Source of the DNA: Rhodocyclales bacterium
GTDB lineage: Bacteria; Pseudomonadota; Gammaproteobacteria; Burkholderiales; Rhodocyclaceae
Length of the DNA: 38,283 nt
Assembly: GCA_026399435.1 (NCBI GenBank)
Contig: JAPLQX010000008.1
Location: forward strand, 1-38,283
Reading direction: 5' to 3'
Program-made: the position numbers and the translations under genes
Notes under the pieces: generated by a model
Seen by the model: only the letters and a program-made list of their open reading frames with translations
Databases searched by the model: none
What the model was told of the DNA's origin: nothing
In this document: piece by piece, positions 19,083-26,782 of the stretch
Numbering within the stretch: the first letter of the stretch is position 1
Layout of the letters: each line of letters begins with the position of its first letter

Positions 19083-19415
19083 TTACTTCTTCGCGGCAGC
19101 AGCGGCAGCGGGGGCAGCAGCAGCGGCAGCAGCCGGAGCGGCAGCAGCAGCAGCAGCCGGAGCGGCAGCAGCGGCAGCAGCCGGAGCGGCGGCAGCAGCA
19201 GCAGCCGGAGCGGCAGCAGCGGCAGCAGCGGCAGCAGCCGGAGCGGCAGCAGCGGCAGCGGCCGGAGCGGCAGCGGCAGCAGCGGCGGTGTCAGCGGGCT
19301 TCGGAGCTTCAGCAGCGGGCTTCGGGGCTTCAGCAGCGGGCTTCGGGGCTTCGGTTTTGCCGCAAGCGGAGACGGCCAGGGCGAGGAGGGCAGCTACGAG
19401 GAGAGATTGCTTCAT
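19083..19415 (-). CDS. Alanine/proline-repeat lipoprotein
   Basis: This 110-residue protein has a clear lipoprotein signal (MKQSLLVAALLALAVSACGK; lipidated Cys18). It then has three copies of a seven-residue unit EAPKPAA/D (22-42), then Ala-only blocks broken by single prolines with a period of eight residues (44-108), and a final Lys-Lys. The mature part would be an extended or helical Ala/Pro tether from the membrane. An AAGGA ribosome binding site sits ahead of the ATG, a promoter and a terminator flank it, and it has its own signal peptide, so it is a real gene and not a low-complexity artefact. Function unknown; a periplasmic spacer, or a Lpp-like or cell-wall-associated lipoprotein, is conceivable. 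No homologue can be named. Confidence 0.8.
   Translation of the reverse strand: MKQSLLVAALLALAVSACGKTEAPKPAAEAPKPAAEAPKPADTAAAAAAAPAAAAAAAPAAAAAAAAAAPAAAAAAAPAAAAAAAPAAAAAAAPAAAAAAAPAAAAAAKK
19092..19286. repeat. Tandem 24-bp coding repeat (seven Ala plus one Pro)
   Basis: On the coding (minus) strand the unit is seven alanine codons, mostly GCT/GCC, and one CCG. Seven units are counted, one of them expanded to ten alanines, then six alanines. Neighbouring units are nearly identical at the DNA level, as expected of repeat copying by slippage. A second tandem array, 21-bp units for EAPKPAA, lies at 19287-19352. Confidence 0.85.
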
Positions 19416-19456
19416 TTTAAGAGATCCTTAACGTTATGGAGTTACGTGGCCAATTG

Positions 19457-19486
19457 GTTGATCGGAACGTTTCCATTTCGATCAAC
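19457..19486. promoter_or_regulatory. Inverted repeat at the predicted transcript start of the Ala/Pro lipoprotein gene
   Basis: GTTGATCG (19457-19464) and CGATCAAC (19479-19486) are perfect inverted copies separated by 14 bases. The repeat lies just downstream of the extended -10 box at 19492-19500, so it would be either an operator at +1 or a hairpin at the 5' end of the mRNA. Confidence 0.55.
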
Positions 19487-19491
19487 TGAAT

Positions 19492-19500
19492 ATTTTATCA
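19492..19500 (-). promoter_or_regulatory. Extended -10 promoter of the Ala/Pro lipoprotein gene
   Basis: On the minus strand TGATAAAAT reads as TGn plus TAAAAT (19497-19492). The -35 region at normal spacing is weak, which fits an extended -10 type. The predicted leader before the ATG at 19415 is about 70 bases. Confidence 0.5.
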
Positions 19501-19556
19501 TGTCAAACAGCGTCTGTGGTGCAAGACGAGAGCCGGCAGGCGCCCAAGCTTGCGGC

Positions 19557-20039
19557 TCATAGCCCGGTCGTATTGAACCTCAAGCAGGGAAGGGATAGTT
19601 CCCACAGTTCCTCGAAGCGTTGTTGCCATGGCTGAATGTAGGCTGGGTCATCCACAATCAGGGCACTGCGCGGCTGATCGGCATGGAAACGGCGCACGCC
19701 GCATCTTTCGTCGGCGAGCACATGCGTATCCGCCAAATGGCGCAGGTTATCCGGACTCTGCCGCACGTCGATGCAATGCGAGAAACGACCAAAAAGCTGA
19801 AGCAGGCGCGGCGAATTGCGCTCCAATGGCCCGGGATCGTGCAGCACCACGCGGATTCTGCGCAGGCTGTCCATCCGCAAAAAGTCGGCCAGCGCCTCGA
19901 GGCGAGCTTTTTCTTCGAGCCGCAGAGCGGCCAGATCACGATCAAAAATCAGGATCTCGTGTTCAGCCAAAGCCAGAATCGTATCGCAGGCCTTGCGATA
20001 CTCGGCTTCACTGGTCATCAGCGTGTAGGCAGGACCCAT
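19557..20039 (-). CDS. Uncharacterised protein (PLD-like/DUF7931-type fold suspected)
   Basis: A 160-residue soluble protein. Segments such as EILIFDRDLAALRLEEKARL, RRIRVVLHDPGPL, SPRLLQLFGRFSHCIDVRQS and the end WELSLPCLRFNTTGL resemble a conserved betaproteobacterial domain, also found at the C-terminus of some GNAT proteins, that I recall as DUF7931. The spacing of Asp/His residues is loosely phospholipase D-like, but no HKD motif is present. Function unknown. An in-frame ATG at residue 8 (MTSEAEYRKACD) is an alternative start. It is divergent from rlmD; the shared 81-base region holds a symmetric TATAAT palindrome. Confidence 0.75.
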   Translation of the reverse strand: MGPAYTLMTSEAEYRKACDTILALAEHEILIFDRDLAALRLEEKARLEALADFLRMDSLRRIRVVLHDPGPLERNSPRLLQLFGRFSHCIDVRQSPDNLRHLADTHVLADERCGVRRFHADQPRSALIVDDPAYIQPWQQRFEELWELSLPCLRFNTTGL

Positions 20040-20074
20040 CGCTGAATATGGGTGAGGCGACCGAGCTTCATGGG

Positions 20075-20088
20075 CCGATTATAATCGG
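20075..20088. promoter_or_regulatory. Palindromic bidirectional -10 region between rlmD and the divergent gene
   Basis: CCGATTATAATCGG is a perfect 14-bp palindrome. It contains TATAAT on the plus strand (20080-20085), 36 bases before the rlmD ATG, and TATAAT on the minus strand (20083-20078), 39 bases before the minus-strand start. The -35 boxes are weak on both sides. Confidence 0.55.
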
Positions 20089-20120
20089 TCCCTTTTGTCG
20101 AACGGGCCCTGAACCTCGCC

Positions 20121-21419
20121 ATGCCGCTTGCACATATCGAATCCATGGATCACGAAGGACGCGGCGTCGCTCATGTTGACGGCAAGGTGGTTTTCATCGA
20201 AGGCTCACTGCCTGGCGAAGTGGTCGAATACGAAAGCTATCGCCGGAAGCCGAGTTACGAAATGGCCCATGTCCTGCGTGTGCTGCGCGCTTCAAGTCAG
20301 CGAGTCGCACCGCCTTGCCCACATTTCGGCACCTGCGGCGGTTGTTCGATCCAGCACCTCAATCTTGCCGGGCAGACCGCCGCCAAGCAGCGCGTGCTCG
20401 AAGATGCCCTGTGGCACGTTGGCCGGATCAAGCCCGAGCAGCTATTCCCGCCCATCGCCGGTACCGGATGGGCCTATCGACTGCGCGCCCGCCTTTCGGT
20501 GCGCTACGTCGTGAGCAAGGGCGGCGCGCTGATCGGGTTTCGCGAAAAGCACAGCAGCTACGTGGCGGTGATGGATTCCTGCCCCGTGCTGCCCCCCCAT
20601 GTTTCAGTACTGATCCCCGCGCTCAAGGCCTTGGTCGAAGGCATGTCGCAGCCCGATCGCATGCCGCAGATCGAAGTCGCCGTGGGCGGATTGCGGACGG
20701 TGCTTCTGTTGCGCCATCTGGAGGCGCTGACGCCCGATGATCTGGATCGCTTGCGGCAGTTTGCCGACGCATATGGAATTGTCTGGTATCTGCAGTCCAA
20801 AGGGCCGGAGACGGTGATTCTGTTTCATCCTGCCGATGCGTCGCTGCTGAGCTATGAGCTGCCGGATTTCGGTCTCGAGTTGCTGTTCCATCCGACCGAA
20901 TTCACCCAGGTCAATAATGGCGTCAATCGGATGCTGGTGCGTCGCGCCATGGCCCTGCTGAAGCCGCAGGCGGGGGAGCGGATTGCCGATCTGTTTTGCG
21001 GCCTCGGCAATTTCGCCCTGCCCATCGCGCGGCTTGGGGCCCGCGTGCTCGGTGTCGAGGGCAGCGCCGCGCTGGTCAAGCGCGCGACGGAAAACGCCGC
21101 GCACAACGGGCTGGAGGCGCAGTGCGAATTCGCCGTTGCCAACCTGTTCGAGGCGACCGGGGAAAGCTTCGCCGCCATGGGAAGCTTCGACAAGCTGCTG
21201 ATCGATCCGCCACGTGAAGGAGCGATCGCGGTGGTCAATGCCTTGCCGGCCGAAGGCGGGCCGCAGCGCATCGTGTACGTCTCATGCAGTCCGGCAACCC
21301 TCGCGCGAGACGCCGCAGTGCTGGTGCATGAGAAAGGCTACCGCTTGTCCGGGGCCGGTATCGCCAACATGTTTCCGCATACATCGCATCTCGAATCGAT
21401 CGCCCTGCTCGAGAAATGA
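20121..21419 (+). CDS. rlmD: 23S rRNA (uracil-1939-C5)-methyltransferase RlmD
   Basis: RlmD (432 residues) adds a methyl group to U1939 of 23S rRNA. It has an N-terminal TRAM-like domain ([20 protein letters not shown]), the 4Fe-4S cysteines in [10 protein letters not shown] (Cys66, 72, 75) with Cys154 in MDSCPVL, and a C-terminal SAM domain. The SAM domain has [35 protein letters not shown] and the catalytic Cys region [11 protein letters not shown]. These separate RlmD from TrmA, which lacks the cluster. It appears monocistronic, with its own promoter and a strong palindromic terminator. Confidence 0.95.
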   Translation: MPLAHIESMDHEGRGVAHVDGKVVFIEGSLPGEVVEYESYRRKPSYEMAHVLRVLRASSQRVAPPCPHFGTCGGCSIQHLNLAGQTAAKQRVLEDALWHVGRIKPEQLFPPIAGTGWAYRLRARLSVRYVVSKGGALIGFREKHSSYVAVMDSCPVLPPHVSVLIPALKALVEGMSQPDRMPQIEVAVGGLRTVLLLRHLEALTPDDLDRLRQFADAYGIVWYLQSKGPETVILFHPADASLLSYELPDFGLELLFHPTEFTQVNNGVNRMLVRRAMALLKPQAGERIADLFCGLGNFALPIARLGARVLGVEGSAALVKRATENAAHNGLEAQCEFAVANLFEATGESFAAMGSFDKLLIDPPREGAIAVVNALPAEGGPQRIVYVSCSPATLARDAAVLVHEKGYRLSGAGIANMFPHTSHLESIALLEK

Positions 21420-21440
21420 CCGATCACGGCATCCCGCCGG

Positions 21441-21475
21441 GGGATACCGTCCCCGGCGAAGCGCGGGGACATAAT
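21441..21475. repeat. REP-like hairpin element, copy B (after rlmD)
   Basis: GGGATACCGTCCCCGGCG opens the element. GTCCCCG (21449-21455) pairs with CGGGGAC (21464-21470), followed by ATAAT. It matches copy A at 10377-10410 at both ends, with one stem pair changed on both arms. An alternative hairpin, CGCCGGGG (21435-21442) with CCCCGGCG (21451-21458), overlaps it. It lies between the rlmD stop and the terminator. Confidence 0.6.
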
Positions 21476-21478
21476 AAA

Positions 21479-21512
21479 AAACGGCGGCCGCAGATATCTG
21501 CGGCCGCCGTTT
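21479..21512. terminator. Perfect 34-bp palindrome, bidirectional terminator
   Basis: The arm AAACGGCGGCCGCAGAT is followed immediately by its exact reverse complement, with no spacer (centre between 21495 and 21496). An A-run lies on the left and TTTCC on the right. It ends rlmD on the plus strand and the Bax-inhibitor-like gene on the minus strand. Confidence 0.85.
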
Positions 21513-21560
21513 CCTTGTGTGTCGCCGCAATACCGGCGCCGACTCTTGCTCCCGTCGGTG

Positions 21561-22253
21561 TCAGTCGCGCTCGCCGGTGAGCATCATGAGCAGATTGAGC
21601 AGGCTGACGAAGACGTTATAGATGTCCAGATACACGGCCAGCGTTGCCGTGATGTAGTTGCTCTCGCCGCCTTGCACGATGCGGTTGATGTCGTAGAGGA
21701 TGTAAGCGGAGAACAACACGACGCCGATGGCGGAAATTGCCAGTGCCAAGGCAGGGATCTGGAAGAATATGTTGGCGACCATCGCCACCAGCAGCAGGAT
21801 CACGCCGGCGAAGAGAAACTTGCCGATGTTGGAGAAATCCCGTTTGGTGGTCGAGGCGACGCCGGCCAGGGAGACGAAAATCGCTCCGGTACCGCCGGCT
21901 GCCATCGCGATCAGCGTGCCGCCGTTGGAAAATCCGAGCGCGACCTGCAGGATGCGCGAGAGCATCAAGCCCATGAAGAAGGTGAAGCCGAGCAGCAGGG
22001 CCACGCCCATGCCGCTGTTCTTGGTGCGCTCGATGCCCCACATGAAGCCAAATGCCACGCCGAGGAACAGCATGAAAGCTATGAACGGACTGCCAGCCAA
22101 AAACGAAAACTTCAACTGAACACCGATCAAAGCACCGGCAACGGTCGGCGCCATCGACAGCGCGAGCAGGGCATAGGTATTGCGCAGAACGCGATTTTGC
22201 CTTTGCGCGAGATCCTGCGTCGCAGTTTGCGGGTAGGTCTGGACGTTTTCCAT
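21561..22253 (-). CDS. Bax inhibitor-1/YccA family membrane protein
   Basis: The 230-residue protein has about seven membrane helices after a short polar N-terminus (MENVQTYPQTATQDLAQRQN). Family features are LRNTYALLALSMAPTVAGAL, GFTFFMGLMLSR, ALAISAIGVVLFSAYILYDI and a C-terminal YLDIYNVFVSLLNLLMML. BI-1 relatives in bacteria include YccA (an FtsH modulator) and YbhL/YetJ (a calcium leak channel); which role applies is unknown. The ATG at 22253 has AGGAGGG 13 bases upstream. The longer in-frame extension is untranslated leader. Confidence 0.92.
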   Translation of the reverse strand: MENVQTYPQTATQDLAQRQNRVLRNTYALLALSMAPTVAGALIGVQLKFSFLAGSPFIAFMLFLGVAFGFMWGIERTKNSGMGVALLLGFTFFMGLMLSRILQVALGFSNGGTLIAMAAGGTGAIFVSLAGVASTTKRDFSNIGKFLFAGVILLLVAMVANIFFQIPALALAISAIGVVLFSAYILYDINRIVQGGESNYITATLAVYLDIYNVFVSLLNLLMMLTGERD

Positions 22254-22349
22254 GGTCTTTGAAGCCCTCCTGTGAGATGAATCCAATGCATTCGACAGCC
22301 ACGGGGCCGCTGAGTTCCTGACCGTTGCAGGCATCCGGATGCTCGACGG

Positions 22350-22355
22350 ATTATA
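22350..22355 (-). promoter_or_regulatory. Putative -10 box of the Bax-inhibitor-like gene
   Basis: A perfect TATAAT on the minus strand lies about 97 bases ahead of the ATG at 22253, with only a weak -35. The 22254-22471 gap otherwise shows no gene. Confidence 0.4.
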
Positions 22356-22471
22356 GCCGCGAATTATTGGCGGCAGACCGGGCTGCTTCGGCCGCCTGCC
22401 GGGCCCGAAATAACCTTTTGGATAAAGCGGTTGCGTGCGTTCCGGCGGGAGTCTAAGCTGATCCCACATGA

Positions 22472-22903
22472 ATGGCGGGAGGTGCCGTGGCTTCGCTCGA
22501 TCGCATCAGGACGGACGGCTTTCGGCGCTGGTATGAGCGGCAACTGATCGAATGCCATGCATGGCTGGTGAGCTGGTTTCTCGGCGTCATCGTTCTTGTC
22601 AGCGGGATTGAAGTGGCCGGAGCAGGCGGTGCGTCACGCATGTCCGGGGCGCTGCTGGTGTTGGGTGGGCTGGCGGTCACCCTGTATAGCTGGAAGCGCT
22701 ATCACCTGTTGATGGAAGTCGCGGAACGCCTCGGCGAACAGGCCGCATGCCCCGGCTGCCAGGCCTATGGCAAGTTCACGGTGCAGTCCTCGGGACCCGC
22801 GCCCTTGCCGGATGGTGGCGATCCCGCGCTGGAAAACCATGGCGGCGGCGTCTGGTTACGGGCGCAATGCCGCAAATGCGGCGACGAGTGGACCATTAAA
22901 TAG
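22472..22903 (+). CDS. Membrane protein with C-terminal zinc ribbon, unknown function
   Basis: A protein of up to 143 residues with two membrane helices (about 30-50, WLVSWFLGVIVLVSGIEVAG; 57-72, MSGALLVLGGLAVTLYSW). A cytoplasmic C-terminal part holds CPGC and CRKCG, a rubredoxin/zinc-ribbon-like pair (Cys-x2-Cys, 39-residue gap, Cys-x2-Cys), and the end DEWTIK. The start is either ATG 22472 or GTG 22487. The GTG has GGGAGG upstream but only four bases spacing; the ATG has none. No named family is recognised. Confidence 0.7.
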   Translation: MAGGAVASLDRIRTDGFRRWYERQLIECHAWLVSWFLGVIVLVSGIEVAGAGGASRMSGALLVLGGLAVTLYSWKRYHLLMEVAERLGEQAACPGCQAYGKFTVQSSGPAPLPDGGDPALENHGGGVWLRAQCRKCGDEWTIK

Positions 22904-22924
22904 GTAACGATTGCCGCAGGGAAC

Positions 22925-23014
22925 TGGCGGATGGGGTGAGATTCGAACTCACGGAAGGCTTGCACCTTCGCCGGTTTTCAAGACCGGTGCATTCAACCGC
23001 TCTGCCACCCATCC
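22925..23014 (-). tRNA. tRNA-Ser, anticodon UGA
   Basis: The 90-base gene has encoded CCA (22925-22927), acceptor stem GGATGGG/CCCATCC and anticodon stem CCGGT/ACCGG closing loop CTTGAAA with anticodon TGA. It also has the long variable arm typical of serine tRNAs and the T-loop TTCGAAT. No clear terminator is seen downstream; the convergent gene ends at 22903. Confidence 0.96.
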
Positions 23015-23062
23015 GTCGGGCTGCGGATTTTAGCAGTCCGTCGCCCGCCCGTTTCGTCCCGG

Positions 23063-23833
23063 CTAGCTGAATTTCGCGAAATCCGGCTTGCGCTTTTCGA
23101 AGAAAGCGCCGAAAGCTTCCTTTGCCTCCGGCGACAGCAGGCGTTGCCTGAATACCTCGGCCTCGACGCTCATGGTGTCGTTGATCAGCGGCTGCTGCGC
23201 GCGTTTCATCAACTGCTTGGTGAGCCGCAGCGATGCGGCGGGCTGCATGGTCAATTTACGGCAGCGTTCGAGCGCGTGATCCAGCGCCTGTCCGTCGGGC
23301 AGCACCGCGTTGACGATGCCGGCGTCAAGTGCCGTCTGCGCCGAGAAGGGCTCGCCCAGCATCAGCATCTCTGCCGCCCGCGCGTGACCGACACACAGCG
23401 GCAGCAGCAGGCTCGACGCCGCTTCCGGCGTCAGGCCAAGGTTGGCGAAGGGCAGGACGAAGCGCGCCGCGCTGCCGGCATAGACCAGGTCGCAGTGCAG
23501 CAGCATGGTTGTGCCGACGCCGACCGCGACACCTTCGACGGCGGCGACAAAGGGCTTCTGCAAATTGGCGAAGCCGTTGATGAAGTGGAATACCGGCGCG
23601 CTCTCATCCATCGGCGGTTTTTCCAGGAAGTCGTGCAGATCGTTTCCCGCCGTAAAGTTGCCGCCGGCGCCGGAAATCAGAATCACGCGCACCGCAGGGT
23701 CGGCTTCGGCGCTTGCCAGGGCGTCGGCCATCGTGCGGTACATCCCGGCGGTGAGTGCATTCTTCTTTTCCGGGCGCGCCATTTCAATGTGGAATACGCC
23801 ATCGGTCAGCCCGATACGGACCGCCTCGCTCAT
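23063..23833 (-). CDS. Enoyl-CoA hydratase/isomerase family protein
   Basis: This 256-residue crotonase-fold protein begins MSEAVRIGLTDGVFHIEMAR. It has RPEKKNALTAGMYRTM, the oxyanion-hole segment GAGGNFTAGNDLHDF and VEGVAVGVGTTMLLHCDLVY. NLGLTPEAASSLLLP places a Glu as in delta3,delta2-enoyl-CoA isomerase-like members rather than the classical hydratase pair, so isomerase activity is at least as likely. Its ATG overlaps the stop of the upstream GST-like gene (ATGA). It is the last gene of a three-gene acyl-CoA operon. Confidence 0.88.
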   Translation of the reverse strand: MSEAVRIGLTDGVFHIEMARPEKKNALTAGMYRTMADALASAEADPAVRVILISGAGGNFTAGNDLHDFLEKPPMDESAPVFHFINGFANLQKPFVAAVEGVAVGVGTTMLLHCDLVYAGSAARFVLPFANLGLTPEAASSLLLPLCVGHARAAEMLMLGEPFSAQTALDAGIVNAVLPDGQALDHALERCRKLTMQPAASLRLTKQLMKRAQQPLINDTMSVEAEVFRQRLLSPEAKEAFGAFFEKRKPDFAKFS

Positions 23834-24495
23834 TTTTTCAGCCGCGACATGAAGGCCTCCATGGCTGCCTTGCGGTCCTCATTGACCTTCTGCGCGTGCG
23901 GCCGCTCGCCGACCAGCTTGATGTAAGGCTTGGCCTGGGGCATAAATTCATCGATGAAATCGCGTCCATAGATCTTGCGCGTGGCCTGGCTGACGAGGGG
24001 CAGATGCACCCAGGCTGCGCAATCGGCGTGGGTAAAACTTTCGCCGCCGATGAAGGGCGCAAAACGGGCCAGCCGCGCCAGACTCTTGAGGCCTTTTTCA
24101 AGCAGGGACGCGACTTCCTTCTTGGTTTCCTCGGATACCGTGCCGCCAAAAAAAGCTTCCGCATACAGGCGCCGCGCCGGCAATTCGACATGCAGTTCGA
24201 GGTGTTCGATCAGTTCGCGGCATTTCGCACGCTCGAAGCTGTCGCGTGGATACAGCGGGTGCTCGGGCCAGCTGTCTTCGATAAATTCGGTGAGTACCTG
24301 CGATTCGCTGAGCACTCCCGTGGATGTGCGCAGAAAGGGCACCTTGCCCATCGGGGATTCGGCCAGCATTTCCTCGCTTTGCGACGTGGAAACGAACGCT
24401 TCGGCGAAGGGAATGCCTTTCTCCAGCAGCGAGAGCTTGACCTTGTTGTAGTAATTGCTGACGGAAAAGCCGCAGAGGGTAATAGGTGTAGTCAA
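23830..24495 (-). CDS. Glutathione S-transferase family protein (TTG start)
   Basis: The 221-residue protein has an N-terminal thioredoxin-like GST domain (TTPITLCGFSVSNYYNKVKL, ESPMGKVPFLRT, LSESQVLTEFIED). Its helical C-terminal domain includes FIGGESFTHADCAAWVHLPL. The frame has no ATG in a sensible place. TTG at 24495 is preceded by GGAG at six bases and lies one base after the stop of the acyl-CoA ligase gene. Starting further upstream would run into that gene. The role in the operon is unknown; GSTs in aromatic or CoA-thioester catabolism are known to isomerise or detoxify intermediates. Confidence 0.85.
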   Translation of the reverse strand: MTTPITLCGFSVSNYYNKVKLSLLEKGIPFAEAFVSTSQSEEMLAESPMGKVPFLRTSTGVLSESQVLTEFIEDSWPEHPLYPRDSFERAKCRELIEHLELHVELPARRLYAEAFFGGTVSEETKKEVASLLEKGLKSLARLARFAPFIGGESFTHADCAAWVHLPLVSQATRKIYGRDFIDEFMPQAKPYIKLVGERPHAQKVNEDRKAAMEAFMSRLKK

Positions 24496-24496
24496 T

Positions 24497-26119
24497 TCAT
24501 GCTCCAGGGAAACGATAATCACGCAGGCGCTCGCGCAACTGCAACTTGGAAAGCTTGCCGGTGGCCGTGTGCGGCAGGTCATCGACAAAAATGACATCAT
24601 CAGGTATCCACCACTTTGCCACCTTGCCCTCGTAGAAGGCGATCAGTTCCTCGCGGCTGACTTCCTGGCCGGCCTTCCTGATCACCACCAGCAGCGGACG
24701 TTCGTCCCACTTCGGATGGGGTGCGCCGATCACGGCGGCTTCGGTAACCGCCGGGTGCGCTACGGCGATGTTTTCCAGGTCGATCGAGGAGATCCATTCC
24801 CCTCCCGACTTGATGACGTCCTTCGAGCGGTCGGTAATCTGCATGTAGCCATCCGGGTCGATGGTGGCGACGTCCCCCGTGGGGAACCAGCCGTTGCGCA
24901 GGTCACCGCCTTCGCTCCTGTAGTAGCCGCTGGTTATCCACGGGCCGCGTACCAGCAGATCGCCAAAGGCCTTGCCGTCGTTCGGCAGCGTGTCGCCATT
25001 GCCGTCGACAATCTTCATTTCGACGCCGAAGATGCTGCGGCCCTGCTTGAGGCGGATGCGGTCACGTTCTTCCGCCGACAGCGCGAGATGTTTCTTCTTG
25101 TACGTGTTGACGGTGCCCAGCGGACTCATTTCGGTCATGCCCCAGGCATGCAGTACGGTGATGTCGAACTGCTCGTCGAAGGCGCGGATCATGGCCGGTG
25201 GCGCAGCCGAGCCGCCGATGACCAGGCGCTTGACGGTCGACAGCTTGAGCTTGTTGGCTTGCAGGTAATGCAGCAGGCCGAGCCAGATGGTCGGCACGCC
25301 GGCCGACATGGTGACGCCCTCGGCCTCGAACAGCGAATACAGGCTGGCGCCATCCAGATGCGGCCCTGGCATGACCAGTTTCGCGCCGGTCAACGCGGCG
25401 GCATAGGGTAGGCCCCATGCATTGACGTGAAACATCGGCACTACGGGCAGGATGCATTCACACGCCGAGGCGCCCAGCCCGTCCGGCAGGCTCGATCCAA
25501 ATGCGTGCAGTACGGTGGAGCGGTGCGAGTAAAGGACGCCCTTGGGATTGCCGGTGGTGCCCGAGGTGTAGCACAGCGAAGACGCCGTGTTCTCGTCGAA
25601 TTCCGGCCACTCGAAGTCGTCGCTCTGCGCCGCCAGCAGCTCTTCGTAGCAGAGCAGGTTCGGTATTGCATTCGACGGCATCTCGTCGCGGCTGCACATC
25701 GCGACCCAGCCCTTGACGCCGGGACAAAGCGGCACCAGCGCCTCGACCAGGCTGGCGAAGTTCACGTCGAAGAAGATGAAGCGATCGTCGGCGTGGTTGG
25801 TGATGTAGGCAATCTGCTCGGGGAACAGGCGCGGGTTGATCGTGTGGCAGATCGCGGCCATGCCCGAGACGGCATAGTAGATCTCGAAATGCCGGTGGGT
25901 GTTCCACGCCAGCGTGCCGATGCGGTCTTCCGCCTTGACGCCGAGGGACAGCAGGACGCGTACCAGTTGCCGCGAGCGATGGTGGGCATCGTGATAGGTG
26001 TAGCGATGCGTTCCCCCGACCGGCAGGCGGGATACGATTTCAGTATCGCTGTGGTTCTGGCTGGCGTGCTGCAGGAGCGCTGAAATCATCAGCGGTCGAT
26101 TCATCATCAAGCCATGCAT
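24497..26119 (-). CDS. Acyl-CoA ligase (AMP-forming), medium/long-chain type
   Basis: A 540-residue ANL-superfamily enzyme that activates a carboxylic acid to its CoA thioester via an acyl-AMP. It shows the AMP-binding loop [85 protein letters not shown] and the catalytic-Lys region [16 protein letters not shown]. The profile is that of fatty-acid or methylthiopropionate-type ligases; substrate not assignable. The ATG at 26119 ([10 protein letters not shown]) has GAGGAG nine bases upstream. First gene of an operon with the GST-like and crotonase genes. Confidence 0.92.
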   Translation of the reverse strand: MHGLMMNRPLMISALLQHASQNHSDTEIVSRLPVGGTHRYTYHDAHHRSRQLVRVLLSLGVKAEDRIGTLAWNTHRHFEIYYAVSGMAAICHTINPRLFPEQIAYITNHADDRFIFFDVNFASLVEALVPLCPGVKGWVAMCSRDEMPSNAIPNLLCYEELLAAQSDDFEWPEFDENTASSLCYTSGTTGNPKGVLYSHRSTVLHAFGSSLPDGLGASACECILPVVPMFHVNAWGLPYAAALTGAKLVMPGPHLDGASLYSLFEAEGVTMSAGVPTIWLGLLHYLQANKLKLSTVKRLVIGGSAAPPAMIRAFDEQFDITVLHAWGMTEMSPLGTVNTYKKKHLALSAEERDRIRLKQGRSIFGVEMKIVDGNGDTLPNDGKAFGDLLVRGPWITSGYYRSEGGDLRNGWFPTGDVATIDPDGYMQITDRSKDVIKSGGEWISSIDLENIAVAHPAVTEAAVIGAPHPKWDERPLLVVIRKAGQEVSREELIAFYEGKVAKWWIPDDVIFVDDLPHTATGKLSKLQLRERLRDYRFPGA

Positions 26120-26268
26120 TTGTCGTTCTCCTCTCTGTTTTCTTGGTCGTGCGCCAATTGACGGCAACCATAGCATTGGAATACTTGGGAAACAATTGCC
26201 AATTGCAGACAAACCGGAACCGCGCCATTTTATTCCGCTGGGTGGAACCAGTGGCGGACCTTCAGGAG

Positions 26269-26721
26269 TCAGGCGAGATCTTCGCGCGTGGCATCGGCCC
26301 AGCAGTTGGGAGTCTCGTAGAGCCGGATTCGCTCGAGGTGCAGATGATTGCCGTAGGTGTCGCGGTACAGCGGATCAAGAATCGAGAAGGCGATGCGCGC
26401 CAGATTCTCGGCAGTCGGGACGGCGTCGAGCAGGACCGTCTTGTGTTCCGGCAAACCGGCGAGAAAGTTCGCTATCGCCTCGTCGCCGCGCCAGACCAGA
26501 AAGGCATGGTCCCAGGCGTCCACCACGTGCTGCTTGGCGATGGCCTTGACTTCGGAGAAGTCCATCACCATGCCATCGTCCGGCCGCCCTGCGGCGTCGA
26601 TGACGCCGCCGCCGAGCGTGACTTCAAGCGCGTAACGGTGACCGTGCAGGTGGCGGCACTGGCTCAGATGATTCGGAATTCGGTGGCCCGCATCGAATTC
26701 GAGGCGGCGGGTTATACGCAT
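26269..26721 (-). CDS. queD: 6-carboxy-5,6,7,8-tetrahydropterin synthase (QueD)
   Basis: The 150-residue T-fold enzyme converts dihydroneopterin triphosphate to carboxytetrahydropterin, an early step to preQ0 and queuosine. Zinc ligands are seen as His13 (DAGHRI), His26 and His28 in CRHLHGHRY, where Cys22 is the catalytic cysteine. GMVMDFSEVKAIAK and WDHAFLV are further signatures, as is LYETPNCWAD near the end. It is longer than E. coli QueD (121) because of an insertion after the first strands. Start MRITRRLEFD at 26721 is set by family similarity. Confidence 0.93.
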   Translation of the reverse strand: MRITRRLEFDAGHRIPNHLSQCRHLHGHRYALEVTLGGGVIDAAGRPDDGMVMDFSEVKAIAKQHVVDAWDHAFLVWRGDEAIANFLAGLPEHKTVLLDAVPTAENLARIAFSILDPLYRDTYGNHLHLERIRLYETPNCWADATREDLA

Positions 26722-26782
26722 GGTCGGGAGCGCCGTGTTTGTGGCAAAGTGGTCGCAGGGGCGAGTGGCAGGACTGGCGCGC

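Noticed and set aside
19092-19286. Possible CRISPR-like array
   Set aside because: The repeats are contiguous coding units with no spacers and no cas genes nearby.
18978-19562. Plus-strand frames rich in Gly/Ser/Arg or Ala over the lipoprotein gene
   Set aside because: They are other readings of the same GC-rich repeat; the minus-strand frame alone has a signal peptide, lipobox, ribosome binding site, promoter and terminator.
24871-24900. GTCCCCCGTGGGGAAC-like inverted repeat resembling the REP stem
   Set aside because: It encodes the conserved [10 protein letters not shown] motif of the acyl-CoA ligase and lacks the GGGATACC and CATAA flanks.
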